Shown here: piece by piece, positions 7,905 through 16,469 of the stretch
Layout of the letters: every line of letters starts with the position of its first letter
Position numbering within the stretch: the first letter of the stretch is position 1
Assembly: GCF_027923765.1 (NCBI RefSeq)
Contig: NZ_AP026709.1
Location: forward strand, 1,917,501 to 1,981,500
DNA length: 64,000 nt
Direction of reading: 5' to 3'
DNA from: Pseudodesulfovibrio nedwellii
GTDB taxonomy: Bacteria > Desulfobacterota > Desulfovibrionia > Desulfovibrionales > Desulfovibrionaceae
Program-made: the position numbers and the translations under genes
The notes under the pieces: model-generated
The model's database searches: none
Told to the model about the DNA's origin: nothing
Seen by the model: the letters and a program-made list of their open reading frames with translations, nothing else

Positions 7905-8360
7905 TTATGCAGTATGACGCATATCCAATGGATTCAACTGAGGCTGTGCACACTCTTCGGCATCACGCATCAAGTCTGCCAAAGTAACTGTATTCAAATG
8001 ATTATACATGGCGTCAGCAGCTTCCTGCCACAGTCGGCGGGTCAGGCAAATATCCATGCGGTCGCATTCTTCCTTACCGGACCGGCATTCCACCAAAGAA
8101 CCATCGCCTTCCAGTGCATGAACAACCTCACCGATGGGGATATCCGAGGCAGGAACAGCCAAAGAATGTCCACCACGTGGCCCGCGCTTGGATTTTACAA
8201 ACCCGATTTCCTTGAGTTTGCGAATAAGTTTTTCAAGATATTTTGCAGACACTCCCTGACGTTCAGCAATATCCTGAATACGAACAGGACCATCCTGGCA
8301 GTTCTGTGCGATGTCGAGCATCATCCGTGTTCCGTAGCGGCTCCGAGTTGTCAGCTTCAT
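7905..8360 (-). CDS. Rrf2-family transcriptional regulator
   Basis: 151 residues. The N-terminal winged helix (MKLTTRSRYGTRMMLDIA, VSAKYLEKLIRKLK, SKRGPRGGHSLA) is diagnostic of Rrf2/IscR-type repressors. Cys92, Cys99 and Cys105 in ECRSGKEECDRMDIC match the three-cysteine pattern that can hold an Fe-S cluster, so it may sense Fe-S, redox or a small molecule. It lies downstream of the CbiM/NikL pair but a terminator-like hairpin separates them. No cysteine-desulfurase gene is adjacent, so an IscR role cannot be assigned. Confidence 0.88.
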   Translation of the reverse strand: MKLTTRSRYGTRMMLDIAQNCQDGPVRIQDIAERQGVSAKYLEKLIRKLKEIGFVKSKRGPRGGHSLAVPASDIPIGEVVHALEGDGSLVECRSGKEECDRMDICLTRRLWQEAADAMYNHLNTVTLADLMRDAEECAQPQLNPLDMRHTA

Positions 8361-8429
8361 GGGTATTTCCTTATGTCGAGTTTTCAGTAACTTGGAATAA
8401 TCAGATATATTTCATGGGGGAATTATCAT

Positions 8430-8466
8430 AAAAAAAAGGCCACGACAATCGAATCGCGACCTTTTT
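8430..8466 (-). terminator. terminator-like hairpin after the nikL-like gene
   Basis: On the minus strand AAAAAGGTCGCG pairs imperfectly with a segment ending GGCC and is followed by a T-run. It lies 30 bp past the stop codon of the nickel-uptake accessory gene. Confidence 0.65.
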
Positions 8467-8495
8467 AGTCTGTTTCATGCAAGCAATAATGAGAT

Positions 8496-9077
8496 TTACT
8501 CGTTTTTCCGACTCTTCATATACGCAACAATGCCGAACAAACCAAAGATGTATCCAATGCCGCCAAGAATCTCGGTGACGGATGGGCCAGAGTCGTGCAT
8601 TTCTGAAAGCATTCGCTTCACAGGAGCCAATTCACGGCGCACGATGGCTTCCACATCCTTGTTGGATGGATCAACAGAGGCCACGGCAACATGCTCATGG
8701 TTGGGCGTAGTATCCGAAAAGGGTCCTTTAGCTGCGCTAAACTCCTCATACTTCACGGTCCACTCTGCCTGATGGCCTGCGCCGGCCTTAAGCAGCAGCC
8801 GCAAATCGGCCTGATTGGCCCGAACCTCAGCAGGAATCTCGAAATCAAATCGGCCTGTTTCATCCGTCTTGCCAGACAAAAGTAATTTACCGGTGGAACC
8901 GTCCCGGACCTCGATTGTTCCATCCTGCACACGACGGGTTCTGCTGTAGCCGCTGTCCGTGATAACGGTGTTGCCTTCAACGTACGCAAAGACATTCACT
9001 TTGTGCGCCTCTGACACAGCGGCAAGGCACAACGTCGCAACCATGGCCATACAAACGGCAAGAATAAGACGAGTCAT
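8496..9077 (-). CDS. NikL/CbiL-like accessory protein of nickel/cobalt uptake
   Basis: 193 residues: a signal peptide (LILAVCMAMVATLCLAAVSEA), then a beta-rich periplasmic domain starting HKVNVFAYVEGNTV, with His near the mature N-terminus and a second NHEH cluster, and a C-terminal membrane helix (GGIGYIFGLFGIVAYM). This layout matches the extracytoplasmic accessory component (NikL/CbiL type) that goes with CbiM-type permeases. The start overlaps the cbiM stop by 4 nt (ATGA), so the two are translationally coupled. The metal (Ni or Co) is not certain; the candidate NikR operator favours nickel, which hydrogenases need. Confidence 0.7.
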   Translation of the reverse strand: MTRLILAVCMAMVATLCLAAVSEAHKVNVFAYVEGNTVITDSGYSRTRRVQDGTIEVRDGSTGKLLLSGKTDETGRFDFEIPAEVRANQADLRLLLKAGAGHQAEWTVKYEEFSAAKGPFSDTTPNHEHVAVASVDPSNKDVEAIVRRELAPVKRMLSEMHDSGPSVTEILGGIGYIFGLFGIVAYMKSRKNE

Positions 9078-9670
9078 GCGGCAAGCACCTCCGGTTTAAC
9101 CTTGGCAAGAAATGAATACGCGAACCCGGTAATGACACCTTCCACCACCATGATGGGCAAATGGGCATAAAACAACATTCGAGCCGCATCCTGAAATCCA
9201 TCACCGGACAAAGCCAGTGCGCTGGCAGTCAAAATTGTACTGAGCAGCATGGCAAAAAAACCGCAGGCAAAGGCCGCCGCAAACCGGCTTCCGTTGCCAT
9301 TAATAAGCATTGGACGAAACACATAAAAACAAAGAACTGCCGGAGCAGCCATGGTAAATGTGTTCACGCCGAGCACAGTCAAACCACCAAACTGGAACAA
9401 TACGGCCTGAAGAACCAATGCCACCAATATGGATGGAAAAGCAGCCCAGCCGAGTACTACACCCAGCAAACCATTCAGGATCAAGTGCCCGTTAGCAGGG
9501 CCAATGGGAACGTGGATAAGCGAAGCAATAAAAAAAGCGGCGGATAAGATGGCCACCGACATAATCTGATCGTAGTCTATTTTTTTCAACCCAATGGACG
9601 TACCGAGAACTGCAAGACCAGCCCCGCCCAAAAGTACCGGCCCAGAAAGGACCCCTTCGGATATATGCAT
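9074..9670 (-). CDS. cbiM: CbiM/NikM-type metal uptake S-component
   Basis: A 198-residue integral membrane protein. The N-terminal MHISEGVLSGPVL contains the His2 metal ligand typical of CbiM/NikM, which binds Co2+ or Ni2+ through the N-terminal amine and His2. Further family motifs are HVPIGPANGHLILNGLLGVVLGW and HLPIMVVEGVITGF. In an ECF transporter this subunit needs CbiQ and CbiO, but neither is next to it here. It is the first gene of a two-gene operon, with a candidate NikR operator about 60 bp upstream. Confidence 0.9.
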   Translation of the reverse strand: MHISEGVLSGPVLLGGAGLAVLGTSIGLKKIDYDQIMSVAILSAAFFIASLIHVPIGPANGHLILNGLLGVVLGWAAFPSILVALVLQAVLFQFGGLTVLGVNTFTMAAPAVLCFYVFRPMLINGNGSRFAAAFACGFFAMLLSTILTASALALSGDGFQDAARMLFYAHLPIMVVEGVITGFAYSFLAKVKPEVLAA

Positions 9671-9728
9671 GAATTCCGCCTCAGTCCCTCATCACAAAGA
9701 ACTTGAATTTCAGTTGAATTGCCACATC

Positions 9729-9756
9729 GTGTTAACAATTTGAATTTTGTATACAC
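9729..9756. promoter_or_regulatory. candidate NikR operator upstream of cbiM
   Basis: GTGTTAA (9729-9735), a 14-nt spacer and TATACAC (9750-9756) form an imperfect inverted repeat (5 of 7 positions match). Layout and half-site resemble the GTGTTAC-N13/14-GTAACAC NikR sites described for Desulfovibrio. It lies 59 bp upstream of the cbiM start codon. Confidence 0.4.
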
Positions 9757-9816
9757 TCTGTATTCATTCTTTTCAAGGAGTGTTTGTCGTGATGAATACG
9801 TATCGGAAAAACAAGA

Positions 9817-11064
9817 CTAATCAAAATCAGCGAGAAGCGCGCTGACCTGCACTCCGGCAATAACCGGCTTTTCCTTGTATGTCTGTTGAATGCGATACAA
9901 AGCCTGGTGTAACTGATCAGATGAAATACCGTTTTTCAAGGCCGTATGCGCCTCGATATAAGCAGCTATTGAATCGGATACCTTCAGCAAAGGTCCATCC
10001 TTGGGGTCCAAGGTATCCAGATTGTACTCCCCGGCAAGCTTGGCATCCGAGGCCTCAATCACCTCACCGTCACGATTGATGGTGGCCTTGAATTCGGAAC
10101 CGACCTCCAGGCCAAGGAAGTATTCCAACCGATCCGCGATTTCAGCGTATCCACCATCCCTGAGAGGCGTCAGTACCACCCGTTCAAGTTCAATATTTTC
10201 ATACTCGTGGATCAAATCTCCGATCTCTTGTGAAGCACCCTTAACCGGCGAAATGATATCGCGCGTCAATAGCTCGGGTAGATCGTGAAACAAACCGGAA
10301 AAGAAATTATTCTGGCACCGAGCCCGGCACGCGCCCACTTCCATACTGAAAAACCATGAATACGAAGCTACAATAAACATGTGGCCGAGTACCGAGGTCT
10401 CCGGTACGCGTGGAGTCTGTGACCACCGTTTCTGGTAGCGCAGTCGACCGCACATACGTGCGAACCGGCCAAGGACATTGTCATTCTCGTTGAGCAACTC
10501 GGAAACGCCCTTCAAATCACGCAACGCTTCCAGCCGAGAAACAAAACTGTCTTCGATCTCGGTAAGCTCATGATCCATGGTATTAATGGATTTAAGCAAT
10601 TTGAACTCGGAATAACTGGCATACAGATGCGCTGCATTCAAAATACGCCGGGCCAACCCTTTGTCTTCAGGCTGCATGAGATATTCGCTCATGCCGCGCA
10701 TGAAGCCCTCACCCAACGGCATGATCCGTGGCTTGAGTTGATCCAAAACCCAATTGGACAAAGTTCGATAATCGTCAGGATTTTCCTTGATACGATAAAA
10801 GACCGGCGGTTTGATGTCGGTAATAATGAGGCGATACAAATAATCGTAAATGCCGCCTTCAATAATAGACTCACCAAGTGCGCGCTTGCGGGCTACGTCC
10901 ATTCCCTTTGAATTAAGCAGAAAGAGCAGCCAGGCCACAATCATCTTGTGCCCCTGTTTGTCCACTTCCACTAACTCCATGGGTCGCAACTTGTCATTCC
11001 ACCGCTTCATGAATGCGCCGGAAAAAATAAGTTCAAGCAAGCTCTTCCTGATGATGACAGACAT
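9817..11064 (-). CDS. HD-domain phosphohydrolase (YfbR-like)
   Basis: 415 residues. A C-terminal HD-type domain is visible: TSVLGHMFIVASYSWFF, then GLFHDLPELLTRDIISPVK (the HD pair), and later KVSDSIAAYIEAH with the distal Asp. This pattern is that of YfbR/HD_3 5'-deoxynucleotidase-like proteins. The ~180-residue N-terminal region is not recognised. Start 11064 (MSVIIRKSLLELIF) is chosen for the GGGAG 5 nt upstream; an in-frame start 41 codons earlier has no such support. Substrate is unknown; nucleotide 5'-phosphatase activity is inferred. Confidence 0.75.
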   Translation of the reverse strand: MSVIIRKSLLELIFSGAFMKRWNDKLRPMELVEVDKQGHKMIVAWLLFLLNSKGMDVARKRALGESIIEGGIYDYLYRLIITDIKPPVFYRIKENPDDYRTLSNWVLDQLKPRIMPLGEGFMRGMSEYLMQPEDKGLARRILNAAHLYASYSEFKLLKSINTMDHELTEIEDSFVSRLEALRDLKGVSELLNENDNVLGRFARMCGRLRYQKRWSQTPRVPETSVLGHMFIVASYSWFFSMEVGACRARCQNNFFSGLFHDLPELLTRDIISPVKGASQEIGDLIHEYENIELERVVLTPLRDGGYAEIADRLEYFLGLEVGSEFKATINRDGEVIEASDAKLAGEYNLDTLDPKDGPLLKVSDSIAAYIEAHTALKNGISSDQLHQALYRIQQTYKEKPVIAGVQVSALLADFD

Positions 11065-11293
11065 GGTCGCTCCCTGTTTTCGATGAAGAAAAACAGTGCC
11101 GAAATTACGAAATGATTGCAAGAAAAGAGGGGATGAACATCGAATCACAACTTTAATTAGATAAATCCCTTCATTTGAACCTATCAATCCCGTAAATAAT
11201 TTTGGTGCTTACTTCTCAACGTAACAATGATAATCTCTATATACGAATCAAATTCATATTTCATGAACAAGACACACTTCCGGCGCTAACATC

Positions 11294-12073
11294 ATGAATA
11301 TTTGGACTAAAATTGTTATCACATGGATTCTTTTTATTATCGTCTCCTTTTCTGGAGTCGTCTACGCCGCCACACCCGTCAGGGTAGTGGTTGACGCTTA
11401 TAATCCTCCCAACATGTATCTTCAAAATGGTCATGCTGCCGGTTTGTACTCGCTCCTCCTTGACGCGATCTTCCAACGCATGGAGCACGATGTTTCCATT
11501 GAAGCTGTTCCATGGAAACGAGCTATGGATATGGGGGCTCAAGGAACAGCCGGAGTAGCCGGTATATACAAAACACCTGACAGACTCCTGATCTATGACT
11601 ACTCTGACCCGATTTATACTGAACTGCTTTTGGTTTTTGTTCAAAAAAACAAAACGTTCACGTTCGAAAGTGTAAAAGATCTGGAAGGGAAAAGAATTGG
11701 GGTAATCCTAGGATGGTCATATGGCCCGGAATTCGACAAGGCCAGAGCACAAAAGACATTTGAAGTGGAACCAGTCAATCGAGACCAGTTGAACTTCAAA
11801 AAACTGATGGATGGTCGGCTGGACTGTGTTGTCGCGTCCAGAGAAAGCGGCTTCTATGAAATCGCACGCAAAAAACACACAGAGATTCTCCCACTCCCAA
11901 AATCACTCTTGAGTAATCCGACATATCTCGCATTTGCCAAACATACGCACAAAAAAGACTTTCTTATGCGCTTCAATGCAGCCTTACGAGCGCTCAAGGA
12001 AAGCGGTGAATACGAACTGCTCGTAAAAGACTTCATGCATGAAATCGACTTTCACACAATACCTGTACAGTAA
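11294..12073 (+). CDS. orphan periplasmic solute-binding protein (SBP family 3-like)
   Basis: 259 residues with a signal peptide (IVITWILFIIVSFSGVVYA). The mature part has the periplasmic binding protein type 2 pattern: VPWKRAMDMG, then DRLLIYDYSDPIY, then VKDLEGKRIGVILGWSYG, ending in a helical FLMRFNAALRALKESGEYELL segment. It has no permease or ATPase nearby. It is clearly paralogous to the gene at 38149 (shared PWKRA, IxDYS and IGVxxGxSYG). It may feed a distant transporter or act as a sensor input. AT-richer than its neighbours. Confidence 0.75.
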   Translation: MNIWTKIVITWILFIIVSFSGVVYAATPVRVVVDAYNPPNMYLQNGHAAGLYSLLLDAIFQRMEHDVSIEAVPWKRAMDMGAQGTAGVAGIYKTPDRLLIYDYSDPIYTELLLVFVQKNKTFTFESVKDLEGKRIGVILGWSYGPEFDKARAQKTFEVEPVNRDQLNFKKLMDGRLDCVVASRESGFYEIARKKHTEILPLPKSLLSNPTYLAFAKHTHKKDFLMRFNAALRALKESGEYELLVKDFMHEIDFHTIPVQ

Positions 12074-12115
12074 CTCCAGCGCAAAGCTCAAAACGAATAT
12101 TCACGAAATGACAAT

Positions 12116-12151
12116 AAAAAGGCCTTGGTGAACATGTTTTCACCAAGGCCT
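12116..12151. terminator. bidirectional terminator between SBP gene and rlmD
   Basis: A perfect 12-13-bp stem (AAGGCCTTGGTGA / TTCACCAAGGCCT) preceded by A5, which gives a U-run for the minus-strand rlmD gene. Confidence 0.85.
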
Positions 12152-12175
12152 CATTTCATTACATGACAGGAATTC

Positions 12176-13546
12176 CTATTTACGAACCAACAAGGCAACC
12201 GTCTCGATATGATGCGTGTGGGGGAACATATCCACGGCACGCGCACGCTTGATTTCGTATTTGTCGGACAACCGTTTCACATCGCGAGCCAAGGTTGCAG
12301 GATCACAGGACACAGCCACGATTTTGGGCGGCGCCAACTGAAGAAGTGCTTTGGCCATATTTTCATGCATGCCGGAACGGGGCGGATCAACGACCACGAT
12401 GTCGAACTCGGGCAACCTCTTGAGATCGCCAAGTCCATCATCCAAAGAACCAACCGCGAAATCACAGTTTTCCAAGCCGTTGAGCTTGGCAGAGGAGAAG
12501 GCCTTGGCAATGGATTCTTCACTGATCTCGAAACCGATGACGCGTTCAACAGAGTCGGCCATATATACGCCGATAGCTCCTGCGCCACAGTAAAGATCAA
12601 GCAATGTCTCAGAGCCGTCGAACTCACCATACTCACGGATGGTATCGAATAACTTTTCGGCTCCGGCGGAATTGGTCTGAAAGAATGTATTGGGTGAAAT
12701 ATGATAACGGGCATGTCCAACTTTTTCTTCGATGGCCTTGGTGCCGAGACGAAATTCCACATATTCACCAACAGCCAAAGTGGTGCGCTTGGAGCGAGAG
12801 GAATGGACAAAAGCAGTCAACTCAGTGAATCTTTCCACCAAGGCTTCGCCCAACGCTTCGACTTGCTTGAACTTCCGCGAGTCCGAGGTGGTGATCACAT
12901 GGACCATAACCTCGCCAAGGGCAGTATGTCGGATGATAAGATGCCGCCAAAAACCATTCTGAGTCTTGGGATCGTAGGCTGCAATACCGGACTCACGACA
13001 GAACTCGCGCACCATGCGTAAAATTTCCATATCGCGTCCAGCGCACAGATGACATTCCTCGATATCGAGAACCGGAGCCAATCCCTTCTCGCCTGCCGGG
13101 AGCTGACTCCGCAGACCGAGGTGCAAGCCGCCGTCACGCCGCTCAAAAGAAAATTCCATCTTGTTACGATATTTCCAGATGGCCGGGGAAGCTGCCGGAG
13201 CATCCATGGGCACATCCACTCCGCCGATACGGGACAATGCGCTCTGAACTTGGGCTGCTTTCTGGGCAAGCTGCTCGTCATACTCAAGATTCTGCAACGC
13301 ACATCCGCCGCACTGACCAAAATGCGCACACTTCGGTTCTACACGATGTGATGACGGAGTCACCAGAGTTTCGGCCACGCCCTCGGCAAAACGTTTCTTT
13401 GCGCGGACAATACGAGCTTTCACAATGTCGCCGGGCAATGCATCCGCCACGAAGACGGCCATACCGTCCACACGGGCCACCCCTCTGCCGCCAAAGGCAA
13501 GGGATTCTATAGTACATTCGATGAGATCATCTTTCTTCAAGGGCAT
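12176..13546 (-). CDS. rlmD: 23S rRNA (uracil-C5)-methyltransferase RlmD/TrmA family
   Basis: 456 residues. Order: an N-terminal TRAM RNA-binding domain (1-60), a [4Fe-4S] cysteine set (Cys73, Cys79 and Cys82 in KCAHFGQCGGC, with a fourth in ECHLC), then a Rossmann methyltransferase with LLDLYCGAGAIGVYMA for SAM binding. VVVDPPRSGMHE and VAVSCDPATLARD carry the catalytic Cys. Uses SAM to make m5U in 23S rRNA (U1939 if orthologous to E. coli RlmD). Paralogues RlmC/TrmA share the motifs, so the exact site is inferred. Monocistronic. Confidence 0.88.
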   Translation of the reverse strand: MPLKKDDLIECTIESLAFGGRGVARVDGMAVFVADALPGDIVKARIVRAKKRFAEGVAETLVTPSSHRVEPKCAHFGQCGGCALQNLEYDEQLAQKAAQVQSALSRIGGVDVPMDAPAASPAIWKYRNKMEFSFERRDGGLHLGLRSQLPAGEKGLAPVLDIEECHLCAGRDMEILRMVREFCRESGIAAYDPKTQNGFWRHLIIRHTALGEVMVHVITTSDSRKFKQVEALGEALVERFTELTAFVHSSRSKRTTLAVGEYVEFRLGTKAIEEKVGHARYHISPNTFFQTNSAGAEKLFDTIREYGEFDGSETLLDLYCGAGAIGVYMADSVERVIGFEISEESIAKAFSSAKLNGLENCDFAVGSLDDGLGDLKRLPEFDIVVVDPPRSGMHENMAKALLQLAPPKIVAVSCDPATLARDVKRLSDKYEIKRARAVDMFPHTHHIETVALLVRK

Positions 13547-13614
13547 GGTGCCTCCAGTTGGTTGCAGGAGAGGTCGTTTGACATGCTTTTAAACGGCTGT
13601 CTATTGTATTCGAC

Positions 13615-13920
13615 ATGATCGACAAGGCTACAGCCCTGCAAACCGTGTTGCGCAAGCTCAAAAAGCTCCCGATGGAGCATGCTATCGACCTGCGCACTTA
13701 CAAACGCAACAGGTCTGTGGTCATTAAACGAATCGGCGAGGACGAGTTCAATGTAGTGGAAAACGGCTTCTTTGAAGAACGATTTCTCGTCTCGCTCACC
13801 AAGATGAAGAAACTCCTGAAAATCCTATTAAAAAAAGAATTTCCACGATCAACCAAGATCCGCCTTTACGACCTCGGCCCTGCCGAAGCAGATCTTCACA
13901 TCAAGCGAAAAAAAATATGA
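13615..13920 (+). CDS. conserved small basic protein, first of two tandem paralogues
   Basis: 101 residues, no signal or membrane segment. It is clearly similar to the next gene: shared LKKL, LxTYKRxRSVxI, VVENGFFEE versus ITESGFQEN, and KKLLKxLLKxEFPRS. Function is not recognised. The pattern (beta-rich centre, basic helix KMKKLLKILLKKEFPRSTKI near the C-terminus) could suit nucleic-acid binding, but that is speculation. No strong ribosome-binding site at 13615. It overlaps the downstream gene by 4 nt (ATGA). Confidence 0.7.
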   Translation: MIDKATALQTVLRKLKKLPMEHAIDLRTYKRNRSVVIKRIGEDEFNVVENGFFEERFLVSLTKMKKLLKILLKKEFPRSTKIRLYDLGPAEADLHIKRKKI

Positions 13921-14189
13921 TGCTCGACATCGCAAACGTTGTCCCCAACACACTCACCCGCCTTAAAAAGCTCACACCGGGAAGCGGCCTCGAATTATTG
14001 ACCTATAAACGTGACCGATCTGTCCACATCGTTAAAAATAACGACAACGCCTTCACCATAACGGAATCCGGCTTTCAGGAAAACACGTTTTCCTCCGACC
14101 TTAAAGGCATGAAAAAACTCCTCAAGACACTCTTGAAAAGAGAATTTCCCCGCAGCAACAAGGTACGGATGCAGGAAATTAAGATTTAA
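13917..14189 (+). CDS. conserved small basic protein, second tandem paralogue
   Basis: 90 residues, homologous along its whole length to the preceding gene (see LTYKRDRSVHIVKNND, GMKKLLKTLLKREFPRSNK). It starts inside the stop of its partner (ATGA) and is therefore translationally coupled; a second ATG follows at 13920. Its stop overlaps by 4 nt the stop of the convergent DUF3108 gene. The pair looks like a duplication kept together, maybe a heterodimer. Function unknown. Confidence 0.7.
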   Translation: MMLDIANVVPNTLTRLKKLTPGSGLELLTYKRDRSVHIVKNNDNAFTITESGFQENTFSSDLKGMKKLLKTLLKREFPRSNKVRMQEIKI

Positions 14190-14968
14190 TTCCCGGCAGT
14201 TTGAGTCGGCGGCGTCGCTGGCTGATAATCCACCAACTCCATGGTGAAGTGTCCCACCTTGACCTTGGACTTAACTTTGACCGGAATACGCCGGGCATCT
14301 GCCGAGAACCAGACAAGAAGTTCCGCGTCCTTGGACTTCTTGAACACTCCGGACAGATGCTTGATATCCAGCCGAACGCGAAAAGCGTCGATCATGCCAA
14401 TCCCGGTTTCGATAGTCTCCATGGCTTCCACCGTGGCCTCGCCCACCACGGACTTCTTGCCGTCAGAGACGTTCGCTCCGAACTGCATGGTCTTGTAGAG
14501 TATCTGTTTGCGGAAACTGAACAGAACAGACATGGGATCAAAAGCGTCCACAGGCTGGTCGATAGTATGCTTGAGCTCGCCCTTCACATACCGCCTAGAT
14601 TGATTGGTCTTCTTATCAAATACCAAATCGACCTTCTTATGATATTTCCCTTCATTCTGGTCCTTCTTATACCGCAGGGAATGATTCACATCCAGATCGG
14701 TCCATGCTTCAAGCACATCCCGAACCTTGTAGAATTTATCCACCCACGGCACCGTGGTAGCCGTTGCCTTGAAATATCGAGCCGGAACACCGTCCATGTC
14801 CGTATCGGGCATAACCTCTAATACGGCATTTCCTGCATGAATGAATGTCCAATGAATTTCATAAGTAAGCTTTTCACCTGGACCAAAAGGGACTGTCCCG
14901 GCAGCAAAAACCCGGGAGACAAACAACACAGAACAAAGCGTCAAAACGATGATAATAATTTTTCGCAT
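14186..14968 (-). CDS. DUF3108 periplasmic protein
   Basis: 260 residues with a signal peptide (IIIIVLTLCSVLFVSRVFA). The mature N-terminus FGPGEKLTYEIHWTFIHAGNAVLEV and the middle DPMSVLFSFRK are typical of DUF3108 proteins, beta-rich periplasmic proteins with a lipoprotein-carrier-like curved sheet. Biochemical role is not established. It stands alone and converges on the two tandem paralogues. Confidence 0.8.
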   Translation of the reverse strand: MRKIIIIVLTLCSVLFVSRVFAAGTVPFGPGEKLTYEIHWTFIHAGNAVLEVMPDTDMDGVPARYFKATATTVPWVDKFYKVRDVLEAWTDLDVNHSLRYKKDQNEGKYHKKVDLVFDKKTNQSRRYVKGELKHTIDQPVDAFDPMSVLFSFRKQILYKTMQFGANVSDGKKSVVGEATVEAMETIETGIGMIDAFRVRLDIKHLSGVFKKSKDAELLVWFSADARRIPVKVKSKVKVGHFTMELVDYQPATPPTQTAGN

Positions 14969-15109
14969 ATAAGCACTTTCGCCATCTTTTACCTACAAGT
15001 CAAGATGCGTGCCCCTAACCGCTTCGTTGTTATGGACAAAAAAATGCACAAACGATACGACGGAGACAAGTGATGCCCTGATAACAACACGTTGACGAGG
15101 AGAAGCCCT

Positions 15110-15598
15110 ATGATGCTAAGAAAACGCGCCTGGGACATGATGCGCGACGAATACCCCACTGTACAGGATGACGCCAGTCTGGCCGAAACCATTCGCGTCA
15201 TGCGTGAAGCCATGGTGGATGCCCCTGATTCACAGGTTGTGGTAGTCAAGAACAAGGGCGGTAAGCTCGTTGGAACTATCAACCTTTGGAAACTGTTCAA
15301 GGCAGTCAAAAAATCGGTTCTCAAGGACGATAATCTCAAAGCTGACGGCAAAGTGGATTGGGATCAGCAATTTGCTAACGCCTGCCTGATCTGCACCCAG
15401 CTCCGACTGGATGAATATCTCATTACCAACCCGCCCATACTCAAGCCCAACGACCCCATTCTCGTAGTACTGGACGTCTTCCTCAAGTCTCGTCGCGACT
15501 GGGCTCTTGTCGTTGAAGGCGACCGAGTCATGGGCGTGGTCTACGTCACCGACGTATACCGCGAAATGACCCGTGACATGGTTCAAATTTTCAAATAA
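15110..15598 (+). CDS. CBS-domain-pair protein
   Basis: 162 residues made of two CBS motifs: the first around EYPTVQDDASLAETIRVMRE with VVVVKNKGGKLVGTINLWKL, the second around NPPILKPNDPILVVLDVFLK with WALVVEGDRVMGVVYVTDVY. Such pairs (Bateman modules) bind adenine nucleotides and regulate partners. No enzyme domain is fused. Start at ATG 15110 because AGGAG ends 7 nt upstream; an upstream TTG at 15092 is less likely. It is followed at once by a strong inverted repeat and then a methyltransferase gene. Confidence 0.85.
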   Translation: MMLRKRAWDMMRDEYPTVQDDASLAETIRVMREAMVDAPDSQVVVVKNKGGKLVGTINLWKLFKAVKKSVLKDDNLKADGKVDWDQQFANACLICTQLRLDEYLITNPPILKPNDPILVVLDVFLKSRRDWALVVEGDRVMGVVYVTDVYREMTRDMVQIFK

Positions 15599-15600
15599 AC

Positions 15601-15640
15601 GACTGTTGACCGGCCCCGGTAATGGGGCCTGTCAACAGTC
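15601..15640. repeat. strong inverted repeat between CBS and methyltransferase genes
   Basis: GACTGTTGAC (15601-15610) pairs perfectly with GTCAACAGTC (15631-15640), and inside it GGCCCC pairs with GGGGCC around a 6-nt loop; only one mismatch lies between the arms. No T-run follows, so it is not a classical intrinsic terminator. It may be an mRNA stabiliser, a processing site or an operator. Confidence 0.7.
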
Positions 15641-15665
15641 ACCTTCGACACGACAAGGACAGATT

Positions 15666-16388
15666 TTGAAACTGGATAAAACTCTTCTCCAATTCCTGCA
15701 TGGCGAAATATTTTCATCAGGATGTAGCTTTACTCTGAAAGGCTCATTCAAGGAACGAAGCCGACTCACCTATATGCAGCGCGTAGTCAAAGGGGCCAAA
15801 GTACTACACATTGGTTGCGTGGATCATACGCCGGACAAGGTGAAACGGAAACTCGCTAGAGGCGTCTGGCTTCATAAGCTGCTCATGGACAGTGCCAGCC
15901 TGTGTGCCGGAGTGGACATCAATGAGAAAGGTATCGAATTCCTTTCCGAAGAGATGAAACTTCCGCACGTCTATTGCGGCAATATCCTCACCGACGAAAT
16001 CCCTGGCGTCAACGACGTTCAATGGGATTATGTGATCCTCGGCGAACTGCTGGAACATGTGGACAATCCGGTCCAATTTCTCGAGACTCTGCGCCAAAGG
16101 CCGGGGCTTGAAAAAGCCAAGTGCATCGTCACGGTCCCGAACGCGTTCCACTACAAGAATTTCAAAAAAGCTCTCAAACAGTACGAAGATATCAACAGCG
16201 ATCATCGGTACTGGTTCACGCCGTACACGTTATCAAAAGTCATGGTCATGGCTGGCTATGAAGTGGACGATATTCAGTTGACGCAAGACCGTGCCTTCAA
16301 ATTTTTCCCACCCATTCCGTGGTTCCTCCTGACCCGCTACCCGCTCCTACGGAGTAAAGTTGTGGCTCTGGCGTCACCACCCCAATAG
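15666..16388 (+). CDS. class I SAM-dependent methyltransferase
   Basis: 240 residues. The Rossmann core is visible: AKVLHIGCVDHTPDK as a variant motif I, LCAGVDINEKGIE with the acidic ribose-binding residue, WDYVILGELLEHVDNP as motif IV/post-IV, then IVTVPNAFHYKN. The LLEHVDNP segment is common in small-molecule and lipid/sugar methyltransferases. The start is probably the TTG at 15666, with AAGGAC 5 nt upstream; the first ATG (15774) would delete conserved sequence. Substrate unknown. It has its own terminator. Confidence 0.75.
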   Translation: MKLDKTLLQFLHGEIFSSGCSFTLKGSFKERSRLTYMQRVVKGAKVLHIGCVDHTPDKVKRKLARGVWLHKLLMDSASLCAGVDINEKGIEFLSEEMKLPHVYCGNILTDEIPGVNDVQWDYVILGELLEHVDNPVQFLETLRQRPGLEKAKCIVTVPNAFHYKNFKKALKQYEDINSDHRYWFTPYTLSKVMVMAGYEVDDIQLTQDRAFKFFPPIPWFLLTRYPLLRSKVVALASPPQ

Positions 16389-16404
16389 ATATCGAAACAA
16401 CACA

Positions 16405-16447
16405 TGCAAAAAGGCTCGAACGAAAAATTGTCCGAGCCTTTTTTGCA
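16405..16447. terminator. bidirectional terminator
   Basis: AAAAGGCTCG / CGAGCCTTTT stem with a T-run on the plus strand and an A-run on the other side, so it serves both the methyltransferase gene and the convergent HD-GYP gene. Confidence 0.85.
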
Positions 16448-16469
16448 TTCTTCTGTGAATAGTAAAAAC

